From: a virus
DNA: 20,121 bases
IMG/VR virus record: IMGVR_UViG_3300032282_001141
Span: 1 to 20,121 of that record
Reading direction: 5' to 3' (one strand)
Under the pieces are notes generated by a model. It had not been told where the DNA came from. It did no database searches and was given only the letters and a program-made list of their open reading frames with translations. The position numbers and the translations under genes were made by a program. Below are positions 1 to 6,078 of the stretch, one piece after another. The stretch's first letter is position 1; each line of letters begins with the position of its first letter.

Positions 1-2
1 CA

Positions 3-128
3 GAGGGCATTCCAACCGATTCGCCGCTATCTGCCGACAAGCGCGCCAAGATGCGCGAAGACCTCCAGCGCGAGATCAATGACCTCAACGTGCGCCTGCG
101 CTTACTTGAGGAGCGTGCCAAGCGATGA
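3..128 (+). CDS. C-terminal end of a hypothetical phage protein (5' truncated)
   Basis: Only the last 41 codons are in the window; the reading frame begins at base 3 and ends with TGA at 126-128. The visible part is charged and helical, with a leucine-rich heptad-like stretch (INDLNVRLRLLEERAKR) that looks like a short coiled coil at the C terminus. It ends inside an ATGA overlap with the holin-like gene, so it is probably co-transcribed with the lysis genes. I do not recognise the family. The open frame, the charged helical composition and the overlap are the only support. Confidence 0.6.
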   Translation, partial: EGIPTDSPLSADKRAKMREDLQREINDLNVRLRLLEERAKR

Positions 129-652
129 TGCCGATTATCCAAACCCTGCTGACAAACGGGCTAGGGCTGGTCGCCAATGCCGTTATGGCAAAGGGGCAGG
201 AGTTCGTTGAGAACAAGTTGGGCGTCAAGTTATCGCCCAATATGCCGCCCGAACAGATCGCTCAGATTAAGGTTGCAGAGATGGAACACGAGGAGGAGCT
301 CATGCGGCTCCGCCTTGAGGAAAACAAACTCAACCTTGAAGAATTAGGGATGCGGTTGAAGGACACCGATTCCGCACGCAGCCGTGAAACCGCGATTGCG
401 ACGAGCAAGGACGCTCCCCTGCTGAACAAAGTCATCACGCCGATCTTGGCGTTAGGGATTCTACTCATCACGCTAGGTTTATTTAGCGTTGTCATGTTCC
501 AAGAGGCCCCGGTCGACTCATCCCGCAAGGACATTCTGATTTACATCCTTGGCGTCCTGTCGGCCATCAGCACGCAGATCGTGTCGTATTACTTCGGCAG
601 CAGCCAAGGCAGCAAGGACAAGGCCGAGCAACTAGAGAAGGCGCTCAAATGA
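125..652 (+). CDS. Holin-like membrane protein (resembles the 3TM GTA-type holin family)
   Basis: The protein has 175 residues. The N-terminal third holds a mildly hydrophobic helix (about 4-21) and a long charged coiled-coil-like region (about 43-90). Two clear membrane segments follow, at about 103-125 and 137-157, and then a hydrophilic tail starting YYFGSSQGSKDKAEQL. Two C-terminal helices followed by a YFGSS-GSK type tail resemble the holins of the gene-transfer-agent 3TM family; that match is from memory. The likely role is membrane permeabilisation that releases the endolysin encoded next, with which it shares an ATGA overlap. The ATG at 125 overlaps the upstream stop as ATGA, and GAGGAG lies about 10 bases before it; the ATG at 128 is an alternative. 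It could also be another membrane-associated phage protein. Confidence 0.7.
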   Translation: MMPIIQTLLTNGLGLVANAVMAKGQEFVENKLGVKLSPNMPPEQIAQIKVAEMEHEEELMRLRLEENKLNLEELGMRLKDTDSARSRETAIATSKDAPLLNKVITPILALGILLITLGLFSVVMFQEAPVDSSRKDILIYILGVLSAISTQIVSYYFGSSQGSKDKAEQLEKALK

Positions 653-984
653 GCATGGTGCAAGAGCAAGCCGCGTTCCTGCTCGATGCGTGCAAACTGA
701 TTGCTAAAGCCACGGAACTAGGCTTCACGGTCACGGGCGGCGAACTGTACCGCACCGCCGAACAACAGCAGATTTACGTCAAGACGGGCCGGTCAAAGAC
801 GATGCAGAGCAACCATCTGCGCCGGCTTGCCATCGACCTTAACTTCTTCAAAGACGGCAAATGTATCTACAATGTCGATACGCTTAAGCCGCTAGGCCAA
901 TATTGGGAGTCTTTGCACCCCAAAAACCGTTGGGGCGGGTCATGGCGGTTTGTCGACGTACCGCATTTCGAAAGAAACATATAA
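649..984 (+). CDS. Endolysin, M15 family (VanY/L-alanyl-D-glutamate peptidase-like)
   Basis: This 111-residue protein carries the metal-site pattern of M15 peptidases: SNHLRRLAIDLN supplies His56 and Asp63, and DVPHFER supplies His106, with Asp103 as a candidate general base. A GGELYRT motif near residue 30 is also typical of the group. The family cleaves peptide cross-links of peptidoglycan, so this should be the host lysis enzyme. The length fits a single catalytic domain with no wall-binding domain and no signal peptide, so export would depend on a holin. The start overlaps the holin-like gene as ATGA and is preceded by a GAGAAGG-type ribosome site. No separate spanin gene was recognised nearby. 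Confidence 0.9.
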   Translation: MSMVQEQAAFLLDACKLIAKATELGFTVTGGELYRTAEQQQIYVKTGRSKTMQSNHLRRLAIDLNFFKDGKCIYNVDTLKPLGQYWESLHPKNRWGGSWRFVDVPHFERNI

Positions 985-990
985 CGACAT

Positions 991-1036
991 TTGTTGTGCC
1001 ACAACTTTTGTGGTAAGGTGACTAAATCTTAGTCAC
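991..1036 (+). promoter_or_regulatory. Tandem inverted repeats upstream of the phosphoesterase gene
   Basis: Three symmetric elements sit in the 64-base gap between endolysin and phosphoesterase. TTGTG-C-CACAA occupies 994-1004, CCACAA-CTT-TTGTGG occupies 999-1013, and GTGACTAA-ATC-TTAGTCAC occupies 1018-1036, with perfect 8-base arms. The first two share the CCACAA arm, so they could be alternative structures. No T-run follows, so this is not an ordinary terminator. A weak promoter can be drawn (TTGTTG at 991, 17 bases, TAAGGT at 1014), which would place the repeats over it like operators. The symmetry is directly visible; the regulatory role is inferred. Confidence 0.5.
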
Positions 1037-1048
1037 GGTTGAGAAATT

Positions 1049-2113
1049 ATGGCTAAACGCACGGTTTCTAACGAACAGCTGATTGCCTGTTTGCGTAAAC
1101 ACAAAGGCATCAGAATGGACGCCGCGAAGGAACTTGGAATCACTCCACGGTCGGTCATAGAACGCGCCTCAATACTGATGGCAAACGGCGTAAAAGGGTT
1201 GGAGACGACCTACAACGTGCCGAAGAAGGCAGGCGACAAAGAGTTTGAGTTCACTCCGCTGCCCGAAAACGACATCAGCATCGAAGAACTTGTTAAGCAC
1301 CGTAAGCGGCAATTCGCACACAAACGCGAATACGAAGAAGCTTCTAAACTGATTCCAATTCGCGTTAAGGTGCCTGGCCCTATTGGCATCCTGCATTTTG
1401 GCGACCCGCACGTCGATGACGACGGCACCGACATTGAGGCCCTAGAACGCCATACGGCGCTCGTAAACGCCACTGAGGGCCTTTTCGCTGTTAATGTAGG
1501 CGACACCACAAATAACTGGGTGGGCCGCCTAGCAAGGCTATACGCCGATCAGAGCACCTCTGCGTCACAAGCGTGGAAGTTAGCCGAATGGTTTATCGGA
1601 CGGTGCAACTGGCTGTACATGATTTCGGGCAACCACGATGCGTGGTCGGGAGCCGGTGACCCCCTCCGTTGGATCGCCAAGCAGCAGGGAGCATTGTACA
1701 AGTCAAGTGAAGCGCGAATCGCGTTAAAGTTCGCAAACGGGGCTGAAGTGCGCATCAACGCTCGTCACGACCATGCCGGTTCGTCCATCTGGAACCCGGC
1801 TCACGGGCCGATGAAGGCTGCGATGCTAGGCACCCGCGACCATATCTACGTCGCCGGCCATAAGCACGAGTCGGCGTATAGCGTGCTGAAAGACCCGATT
1901 AGCGGGATTACGATGCACGCGCTAAAGGTTGCGAGCTACAAGGTGTTCGACCGGTTTGCAAAGGACAAGGGCTTCCGCGATAACGCGCTGAGTCCGTGCG
2001 CGCTCACGACAATCAATCCTACACTGCCGCCGGATCACCCAGATATGGTGAAGGTGTGGTGGGAACCGGAGGAAGGTGCCGATTACCTGCGCTTTCTCCG
2101 ATCACGCCGATAA
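1049..2113 (+). CDS. Calcineurin-like metallophosphoesterase with N-terminal helix-turn-helix
   Basis: The protein has 354 residues. The first 45 form a Fis/resolvase-like helix-turn-helix (DAAKELGITPRSVIERA). The catalytic domain follows with the full metallophosphoesterase signature: GDPH at 118-121, GDTTNN from 151, GNHD at 194-197, a histidine in NARHDHAG near 238-245, and GHKH at 270-273. These residues bind two metals in the family, so hydrolysis of a phosphoester (nucleic acid, nucleotide or phosphoprotein) is expected; the substrate is unknown. The same HTH plus phosphoesterase arrangement is common in phages. A GAGA element lies before the ATG. The last 95 bases overlap the leftward gene at 2019-2279. 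Confidence 0.9.
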   Translation: MAKRTVSNEQLIACLRKHKGIRMDAAKELGITPRSVIERASILMANGVKGLETTYNVPKKAGDKEFEFTPLPENDISIEELVKHRKRQFAHKREYEEASKLIPIRVKVPGPIGILHFGDPHVDDDGTDIEALERHTALVNATEGLFAVNVGDTTNNWVGRLARLYADQSTSASQAWKLAEWFIGRCNWLYMISGNHDAWSGAGDPLRWIAKQQGALYKSSEARIALKFANGAEVRINARHDHAGSSIWNPAHGPMKAAMLGTRDHIYVAGHKHESAYSVLKDPISGITMHALKVASYKVFDRFAKDKGFRDNALSPCALTTINPTLPPDHPDMVKVWWEPEEGADYLRFLRSRR

Positions 2114-2279
2114 GTTCCGCACGCTCCCGAGCGGCGCGCAACGTGCAGTAACGCTGATGCAGGCGCAGGGCAAACGTCTTGCGCTTGCGTCCGTCCATCT
2201 CCTCGTGCAACAACGCTTCGGCTTCCTGCTCCGTGAGTTTCGGCAGCATTGCGTTGAGCTCTGACCAGTTCTTAATCAT
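2019..2279 (-). CDS. Small conserved-type phage protein, function unknown
   Basis: This is an 86-residue protein starting MIKNWSELNAML. The core (residues 1-58) is helical and charged: LTEQEAEALLHEEMDGRKRKT, then LRLHQRYCTLRAARERAELI. This resembles a recurring family of small phage proteins of unknown role. The rest (about 28 residues, proline-rich) is encoded antisense to the end of the phosphoesterase gene, and the coding overlap is 95 bases. An upstream in-frame ATG (2366) would add 29 residues lying inside the nuclease gene and is rejected. The ribosome site is weak (GGCGGC). It is the last gene of the leftward Cro-like operon. Confidence 0.65.
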   Translation of the reverse strand: MIKNWSELNAMLPKLTEQEAEALLHEEMDGRKRKTFALRLHQRYCTLRAARERAELIGVIGESAGNRHLPPVPTTPSPYLGDPAAV

Positions 2280-2293
2280 GCCGCCATCATAAA

Positions 2294-2602
2294 CTATGTT
2301 GCGCGTTGGAGATAGAGGGCTTGCAGGGCGCAGATCGTGTCTTCTGCGGTACGCGCCTCGTACCACTCGCCCCTAGGCTCAAATAGCCTCTGAAACCGTT
2401 TCTGACCGTCTCTGAGGCGTCCGCTGCCGTCCTTGACCTCTACCCAACATATCCACGGCTGGCCGATCTGAGCCTCTTTGCTGACCAATAGGTCGGGAAT
2501 GCTGTGACCCGCCGAGCCAAAGTCGATGACCTCAAACCCTGCCGCCCGTAGCGCGGACACTATTTCTTTATGGTTATTGTCCCGACGTTTGGCGTATCTC
2601 AT
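2294..2602 (-). CDS. VRR-NUC-like nuclease, PD-(D/E)XK fold
   Basis: The protein has 102 residues. It shows the compact PD-(D/E)XK core: an N-terminal helix with HKEIVSALRAAG, then IPDLL (Asp37) and WVEVKDG (Glu55, Lys57), then a helix with DGQKRFQRLF. VRR-NUC domains are stand-alone structure-specific nucleases, often cutting branched DNA, and are common beside phage replication genes. The order and length fit a minimal VRR-NUC protein; a Holliday-junction resolvase-like role is plausible but not proven. The start overlaps the stop of the upstream gene as ATGA (2599-2602), so translation is probably coupled. Confidence 0.8.
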   Translation of the reverse strand: MRYAKRRDNNHKEIVSALRAAGFEVIDFGSAGHSIPDLLVSKEAQIGQPWICWVEVKDGSGRLRDGQKRFQRLFEPRGEWYEARTAEDTICALQALYLQRAT

Positions 2603-2970
2603 GGCAACCTCAAAGTTTTTGCCAAGTTCGCCACTGTGCCCCCTTGCAAGTTCGCCGCCGCCTCCTCAGCCCTTTTCTTCAGTCGGTTGATGCCCGGTTC
2701 GCCGTACAGGTGCCGTACAAGGCCGTGGCAATGCGGATCGTTCAGCACGTCCTGCGGCTTGGCGTCACGGATATGACCGCCGACCCAACCGCGTAGCTCG
2801 TCCATTAGCATCTTGCGCGTCTCCCACGGCCCGACGGTAATGCGAGCTAGGTACGCTTCGGCTAACCGCAGTTTGCCGATTGGCGTGGTCGCTATTTCCG
2901 CCCACATGGCTTGGTTTTCCGTTATCGAGTAACTAATGTCGCTACTAACGATTGATTTGTCGTTGGTCAT
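2599..2970 (-). CDS. Hypothetical phage protein in the Cro-like operon
   Basis: I do not recognise this 123-residue protein. It is mostly helical and soluble, with no membrane segment. Notable parts are a segment GPWETRKMLMDELRGWVGG, an HCHGLVRHLYGEP stretch in the middle and a basic C terminus ending LAKTLRLP. The ATG at 2970 is preferred over an in-frame ATG at 3045, because it forms an ATGA overlap with the stop of the Cro-like gene and has AAGAGAACGGAC upstream. It overlaps the nuclease gene by four bases at its end. Position suggests an early function linked to DNA metabolism or regulation. Confidence 0.75.
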   Translation of the reverse strand: MTNDKSIVSSDISYSITENQAMWAEIATTPIGKLRLAEAYLARITVGPWETRKMLMDELRGWVGGHIRDAKPQDVLNDPHCHGLVRHLYGEPGINRLKKRAEEAAANLQGGTVANLAKTLRLP

Positions 2971-3131
2971 CGTTGTCCGTTCTCTTGTTGCAGGATCATT
3001 ATTTGATACTGGCGCAGCATCGGGATTTTGTTGTCCCGAAACCACTTGTGAATGGCTTGGCGAGAGATGCCAAGGGCTTTAGCGGCAGCGTTCTGCGAGC
3101 CGTATTTTTTTAATAGGTCTTTCGGTTTCAT
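2967..3131 (-). CDS. Cro-like DNA-binding repressor (54 residues)
   Basis: This is a short gene of 55 codons including the stop. The protein begins MKPKDLLKKYGSQ. Residues about 12-30 form a helix-turn-helix (SQNAAAKALGISRQAIHKW), followed by IPMLRQYQI, the layout of lambda/P22-type Cro proteins and Cro-like YdaS proteins. The size is right for Cro. It should bind the symmetric operator at 3148-3168 and repress the divergent early operon, its own operon, or both. No Shine-Dalgarno sequence lies upstream of the ATG. The best leftward promoter would start transcription within a base or two of the ATG, so a leaderless message is likely. Its stop overlaps the next gene as ATGA. No partner CI-like repressor is in the window. 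Confidence 0.88.
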   Translation of the reverse strand: MKPKDLLKKYGSQNAAAKALGISRQAIHKWFRDNKIPMLRQYQIMILQQENGQR

Positions 3132-3147
3132 AGAATCAGACTAAAGG

Positions 3148-3168
3148 GGTTGACAGGCCATGTCAACC
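3148..3168. promoter_or_regulatory. Perfect operator with a TTGACA box on both strands
   Basis: Arms GGTTGACA (3148-3155) and TGTCAACC (3161-3168) are perfect inverted repeats around a 5-base centre, GGCCA. Each arm contains a consensus -35 hexamer: TTGACA at 3150-3155 for rightward and at 3161-3166 for leftward transcription. At 17-base spacing the -10 candidates are CAGACT (3173-3178, rightward) and TAGTCT (3143-3138, leftward), both poor matches. The two promoters would overlap face to face across the same operator. It lies 17 bases from the Cro-like start and is its obvious binding site. Confidence 0.75.
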
Positions 3169-3183
3169 TAGGCAGACTTGCCC

Positions 3184-3200
3184 GTGAGGATTGGCCTCAC
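3184..3200 (+). promoter_or_regulatory. Inverted repeat in the leader of the rightward early operon
   Basis: GTGAGG (3184-3189) and CCTCAC (3195-3200) are perfect arms around ATTGG. In RNA this would be a short hairpin ending two bases before AGGAG (3203-3207), the ribosome site of the gene at 3214. It could tune translation of the first early gene or be a second protein-binding site; its arms differ from those of the operator at 3148. Only the symmetry is seen. Confidence 0.4.
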
Positions 3201-3213
3201 TTAGGAGATACGC

Positions 3214-3423
3214 ATGGAAAACGACGATCAGATTCTGCAAGAGATGGAGCGTGACGCTCTGCGGCTAGAACAAGAAAAAGCCGAACTTGCGATGTTCAAC
3301 ATTATCGAAGCGACGAACGAACTGAAGCGCATTGGCTCTGAGGGTTCCGTTCCGATGCTCAAAATCCACAACGACATCATGTCGCACTTCAACGCGGCAT
3401 TTGACCGGGAGATCAAGCGATGA
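3214..3423 (+). CDS. Small acidic helical early protein, function unknown
   Basis: This 69-residue protein is almost entirely helical and charged (for example EMERDALRLEQEKAELA) and probably forms a coiled coil. No catalytic motif is visible and I do not recognise the family. It is the first gene of the rightward early operon, with AGGAG six bases before the ATG. It overlaps the ERF gene as ATGA at 3420-3423. First-position genes of such operons often encode accessory recombination or host-takeover proteins, but nothing here proves that. Confidence 0.75.
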   Translation: MENDDQILQEMERDALRLEQEKAELAMFNIIEATNELKRIGSEGSVPMLKIHNDIMSHFNAAFDREIKR

Positions 3424-4001
3424 AGGTTTACGAAAAGATTGCCGCTGTTACAGCGGAGTTATCGCGCATTGGTATTGCGAAAGATTCCAAGAACGCGCAG
3501 CAGGGCTATCAGTTTCGAGGCATTGACCAAGTTTACGGCGCGCTGTCGCCGCTATTGTCGAAGCACGGCCTTTGCATCCTGCCTCGTGTACAAAATCGGC
3601 AGGTACTGGAGCGGCAAACCAAGTCGGGCGGCGCGTTGTTCTACACCACGCTAATCGTTGAGTTCGACTTTGTAGCCGCCGAGGATGGCTCCAAACATAC
3701 CGTCATTACCGTTGGGGAGGCGATGGACTCCGGTGACAAATCAAGCAACAAGGCTATGTCTGCGGCTTATAAATACGCTGCGTTCCAAACTTTTTGTATC
3801 CCGACCGAAGCGGACAATGACGCCGATGCAACGACGCATGAAGTTGCAGCAACGCCAATGACCGATCCGGCGATTGAAACGGCAATTGACCTTGCGGCCA
3901 ATATGACCGAACTGACTGCGCTCTTTAAGCAGTTGTCGCAAGATGAACGCAAAGCGCACCAAGCGTTATTCACCGCGCGAAAAACGAAACTGGGGGCTTA
4001 A
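3420..4001 (+). CDS. erf: ERF-family single-strand annealing recombinase
   Basis: The 193-residue protein begins VYEKIAAVTAELSRIGIAKD and continues with YQFRGIDQVYGALSPLLSKHGL, a beta region (FYTTLIVEFDFV) and GEAMDSGDKSSNKAMSAAYKYA. This is the recognisable order of the ERF/Rad52-like annealing core, spanning about residues 1-140. The rest is a variable helical tail. ERF proteins coat single-stranded DNA and anneal complementary strands for phage recombination, end repair and concatemer formation. The next gene encodes a YqaJ-type exonuclease and the one after it an SSB-like protein, which is the classic partner set. The length is within the usual range. Confidence 0.92.
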   Translation: MKVYEKIAAVTAELSRIGIAKDSKNAQQGYQFRGIDQVYGALSPLLSKHGLCILPRVQNRQVLERQTKSGGALFYTTLIVEFDFVAAEDGSKHTVITVGEAMDSGDKSSNKAMSAAYKYAAFQTFCIPTEADNDADATTHEVAATPMTDPAIETAIDLAANMTELTALFKQLSQDERKAHQALFTARKTKLGA

Positions 4002-4613
4002 ATGGAACAGCGAACTGACGAATGGTTTGCCGCCCGCATTGGCAAAGTGACGGCGAGCCGCATGGCTGATGTATGCGCTAAGACACGGAACGGCTACGCA
4101 GCATCCCGCGCAAACTACATGGCGGAGTTGATCTGCGAGCGACTGACCGGCAAGCGCGAGGAAGGCTTCATCAACGCCGCAATGCAGTGGGGTATTGACC
4201 ACGAGGATGCGGCGCGTGATGCGTATGTCATTAAAACCGGCAACCTTGTGACGGAAGTGGGTTTCATTCCGCATTCGGCAATTTCGCAGTCCGGTGCGTC
4301 ACCCGATGGCCTCGTGGAGCCGAACGGCTGTATTGAGATTAAGTGTCCCAATACAGCAACCCACATTGAATGGCTACTGACGCGGGAGCCGCCGCAGAAA
4401 TACTTTTACCAGATGCATTGGCAAATGAATTGCATCGACGCAGAGTGGTGCGATTGGGTGTCGTATGACCCCCGTATGCCCGAAAGCCTGCAACTCTTGG
4501 TCGTACGAATCTTTCGAGATGACGACGCGATCAAGATGCTTGAGCATGAAGTCCGCGAATTCCTCGCGGAACTGGAAACCAAAGTCAGCAAACTAAAGGA
4601 GCTTGTCCTGTGA
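4002..4613 (+). CDS. YqaJ/lambda-exonuclease-like recombination nuclease
   Basis: The protein has 203 residues. It starts with the family opening QRTDEWFAARIGKVTASRM. It then shows GIDHEDAARDAYV, ASPDGLV with Asp102, and EIKCP with Glu112 and Lys114, the PD-(D/E)XK catalytic set. The C-terminal half holds the YFYQMHWQMNC segment seen in YqaJ proteins. The expected activity is 5'-to-3' degradation of one strand at duplex ends, giving the single strand used by the ERF protein. It begins directly after the ERF stop codon, and its own stop overlaps the SSB-like gene start as GTGA. The length is normal for a single-domain phage exonuclease. Confidence 0.92.
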   Translation: MEQRTDEWFAARIGKVTASRMADVCAKTRNGYAASRANYMAELICERLTGKREEGFINAAMQWGIDHEDAARDAYVIKTGNLVTEVGFIPHSAISQSGASPDGLVEPNGCIEIKCPNTATHIEWLLTREPPQKYFYQMHWQMNCIDAEWCDWVSYDPRMPESLQLLVVRIFRDDDAIKMLEHEVREFLAELETKVSKLKELVL

Positions 4614-4897
4614 AGCAATACGACAACACTAATTCTGGAATCTTGACCAAGAACAAAGACAAGGAAGCCAAGCAGCAGCCGGACTATCGCGGCTCGTTGA
4701 ACGTGGGCGGCTGCGAATACTGGTTGTCTGCATGGATCAAAGTCGGCAAGGAAGGCGGCAAACTGGCAGGGGAAGAATTCTTTTCGCTGTCGATCACGCC
4801 GAAAGACGGTTTGCCGCGTGAGAAGTCTGTGACCGGCAAGAAGGTTGCGAACAGCGACGTAGCGGCCCCGTTTGAAGATGACGACGTGCCGTTCTGA
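4610..4897 (+). CDS. SSB-like protein with acidic DDDVPF tail
   Basis: This 95-residue protein starts with GTG at 4610, inside a GTGA overlap, with AAGGAG upstream. The body (about 1-75) has alternating strands, including YRGSLNVGGCEYWLSAWIK and FFSLSITPKDGLP, and could form a small OB-like barrel. It ends FEDDDVPF, nearly the DDDIPF tip by which bacterial SSB recruits partner proteins. It follows ERF and YqaJ genes, so single-strand binding during recombination and replication is the natural role. The body is shorter than classical SSB (about 110 residues in the OB domain), so the fold is inferred. Confidence 0.65.
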   Translation: MKQYDNTNSGILTKNKDKEAKQQPDYRGSLNVGGCEYWLSAWIKVGKEGGKLAGEEFFSLSITPKDGLPREKSVTGKKVANSDVAAPFEDDDVPF

Positions 4898-5211
4898 TGA
4901 TTAGCGAAGAACGTGCAGAAAAAGCCCTGCGCTATCTCGTCGATACTGACGAGACTTGCGCGGCGGCGAAGGCGGACGTAGAGCGAGCGGAGTACGCATA
5001 CAAGCGCACGAAAGAGATGGTGTTTATCCATGCTGAGGGAACGGTCGCAGAGCGGCAGGCCACGGCAACGATGCACGCCAAGTCAAAAGAGGCGCACGAA
5101 CACTATGTATCGACGCTCGCGCTTTACGGCCATATTGCTAACAAGCGAGAGACGGAACGTATCGTCCTCGATACATGGCGCACAATTTGTGCCAATAGGA
5201 GACAGCAGTGA
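4897..5211 (+). CDS. Hypothetical phage protein, predicted helical
   Basis: The protein has 104 residues, is helical and charged, and starts MISEERAEKALRYLVDTDE. A middle region with EGTVAERQATATMHAKS and a C-terminal TERIVLDTWRTICANRR recur in a family of small phage proteins found near recombination genes; I know no function for them. It is probably a helical hairpin or coiled coil. The start shares one base with the preceding stop (TGATG), and its stop overlaps the next start as GTGA. It is part of the early operon. Confidence 0.75.
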   Translation: MISEERAEKALRYLVDTDETCAAAKADVERAEYAYKRTKEMVFIHAEGTVAERQATATMHAKSKEAHEHYVSTLALYGHIANKRETERIVLDTWRTICANRRQQ

Positions 5212-5423
5212 CGCAAAACGATGCAATTAAACAGCATTTACTGGCTGGCAAACCGATTACGCCGTTGGATGCTTTGCAGAATTACGGATGCTTTCGGTTA
5301 GCCGCACGCATTGACGAATTACGCAAGGCGGGGCTGGACATTGAAACGCTCACGGAAAAGCGTAACGGCAAACAGTACGCGAGTTATGTGCTGCGCGGAC
5401 AAATGCAAATGGTGGGGCTATGA
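5208..5423 (+). CDS. Small helix-turn-helix protein (HTH_39-like)
   Basis: This 71-residue protein contains ITPLDALQNYGCFRLAARI followed by DELRKAGLDIETL and a C-terminal strand region (GKQYASYVLR). That is the winged-helix pattern of a small phage HTH family in which the NYGCFRLA motif is very typical. It probably binds DNA as a regulator of early or middle genes; the target is unknown. It starts at GTG in a GTGA overlap, with AGGAGA upstream. The stop overlaps the next gene as ATGA. Confidence 0.8.
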   Translation: MTQNDAIKQHLLAGKPITPLDALQNYGCFRLAARIDELRKAGLDIETLTEKRNGKQYASYVLRGQMQMVGL

Positions 5424-5590
5424 ATGTCAAAGAAGTACGCCCGGAATTGGCGATTGCGCTGGTCGGGTTATTGGTTGGAGCGTGGTTTGGATACCTACTT
5501 GCGCAACGGACTGCCCAAGCTCAAGCCATTAAAAACGATTGCGCGCACTATGATGGCAAAACGGGCGAGTTTAAGTGGGGGACGCAATGA
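5420..5590 (+). CDS. Small single-pass membrane protein (56 residues)
   Basis: ATG at 5420 overlaps the previous stop as ATGA, and the TGA at 5588-5590 overlaps the next ATG in the same way. The product starts MNVKEVRPELAIALV and has one clear membrane segment at about 9-28 (LAIALVGLLVGAWFGYLLA). A hydrophilic C terminus follows and ends GEFKWGTQ. A competing frame in the same place (5424-5618) has neither the overlaps nor a coherent composition. The function is unknown; small membrane proteins in early operons may act in superinfection exclusion or host-envelope interaction. Confidence 0.75.
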   Translation: MNVKEVRPELAIALVGLLVGAWFGYLLAQRTAQAQAIKNDCAHYDGKTGEFKWGTQ

Positions 5591-5802
5591 ACAATCCAAT
5601 TCCAGATTGGTTTTATAAATACGCAACTATATTGAATATGCTTGAAGACACTGTAAACGCTGCTATTGCAGCTGAACGTGAGGGGTGTGCGAAGGCGTGC
5701 GAGAACTTGGTATTAGAACATCCCGAAAATTCTGCTTTAACTGCCGATCAATGCGCTGCTGCAATTCGAGCTCGACATGACAAAGTACCGTTATTTTTGT
5801 AA
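5587..5802 (+). CDS. Small hypothetical phage protein
   Basis: The protein has 71 residues starting MNNPIPDWFYKY. The helical centre AAIAAEREGCAKACENL followed by ALTADQCAAAIRARHDK is a pattern seen in many small phage proteins of unknown role. The ATG at 5587 is chosen because it overlaps the preceding stop as ATGA; an in-frame ATG at 5575 would overlap more and lacks support. The last 26 bases overlap the next small gene in another frame. Base composition here is somewhat richer in A and T than in neighbouring genes. Confidence 0.7.
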   Translation: MNNPIPDWFYKYATILNMLEDTVNAAIAAEREGCAKACENLVLEHPENSALTADQCAAAIRARHDKVPLFL

Positions 5803-5899
5803 GCACTGCAATCAGTATGTGCGTCGGCCCGTAAAACAGGCGTGGGTTAATTCGTTTTGCTCGACTATTGGGCGAGTCGTTCGGTTAGTGAGGAAGTGA
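5777..5899 (+). CDS. Putative small basic protein with CxxC (40 residues)
   Basis: The product begins MTKYRYFCKHCNQYVRRP, with Cys8 and Cys11 forming a CxxC and Cys28 further on, and ends with a basic tail VVRLVRK. It may be a half zinc ribbon. It starts within the end of the previous gene (26-base overlap) and shares one base with the next start (TGATG), which fills the gap of an otherwise gapless operon. The ribosome site is weak. Short length makes this less certain than its neighbours. Confidence 0.5.
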   Translation: MTKYRYFCKHCNQYVRRPVKQAWVNSFCSTIGRVVRLVRK

Positions 5900-6078
5900 T
5901 GGGGTACAAAGTGTCAAAGGTTCGGCAGTGCCATGAATGCAAGGAAGTCTTCGCGACGCCCGACAGTTTTCGCCAGCACAAATACATGGGCGGGCATTGT
6001 CGCAGCGTAGAAGCGTTGAATTTTGCAGGGTTTGTCAAAACCAGTAAGGGATGGAAGAAAGTCAATGAAGCAACATGA
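5899..6078 (+). CDS. Small zinc-finger-like protein
   Basis: The 59-residue protein contains QCHECKEVFATPDSFRQH followed by GGHC. This C-x2-C-x12-H pattern with a closing His/Cys resembles a C2H2 or C2HC finger. The rest, EALNFAGFVKTSKGW, matches a recurring type of small phage zinc-finger protein whose function I do not know; nucleic-acid binding is likely. ATG 5899 is chosen over in-frame ATG 5857 because it sits in a TGATG overlap with AGGA five bases upstream. Its end overlaps the next gene by 14 bases. Confidence 0.75.
   Translation: MGYKVSKVRQCHECKEVFATPDSFRQHKYMGGHCRSVEALNFAGFVKTSKGWKKVNEAT

Noticed and set aside
5424-5618. Open frame of 64 codons starting MSKKYARNWRLRW
   Set aside because: It overlaps the 56-residue membrane protein frame at 5420-5590, which has ATGA overlaps at both ends and a clear membrane helix; this frame has neither.
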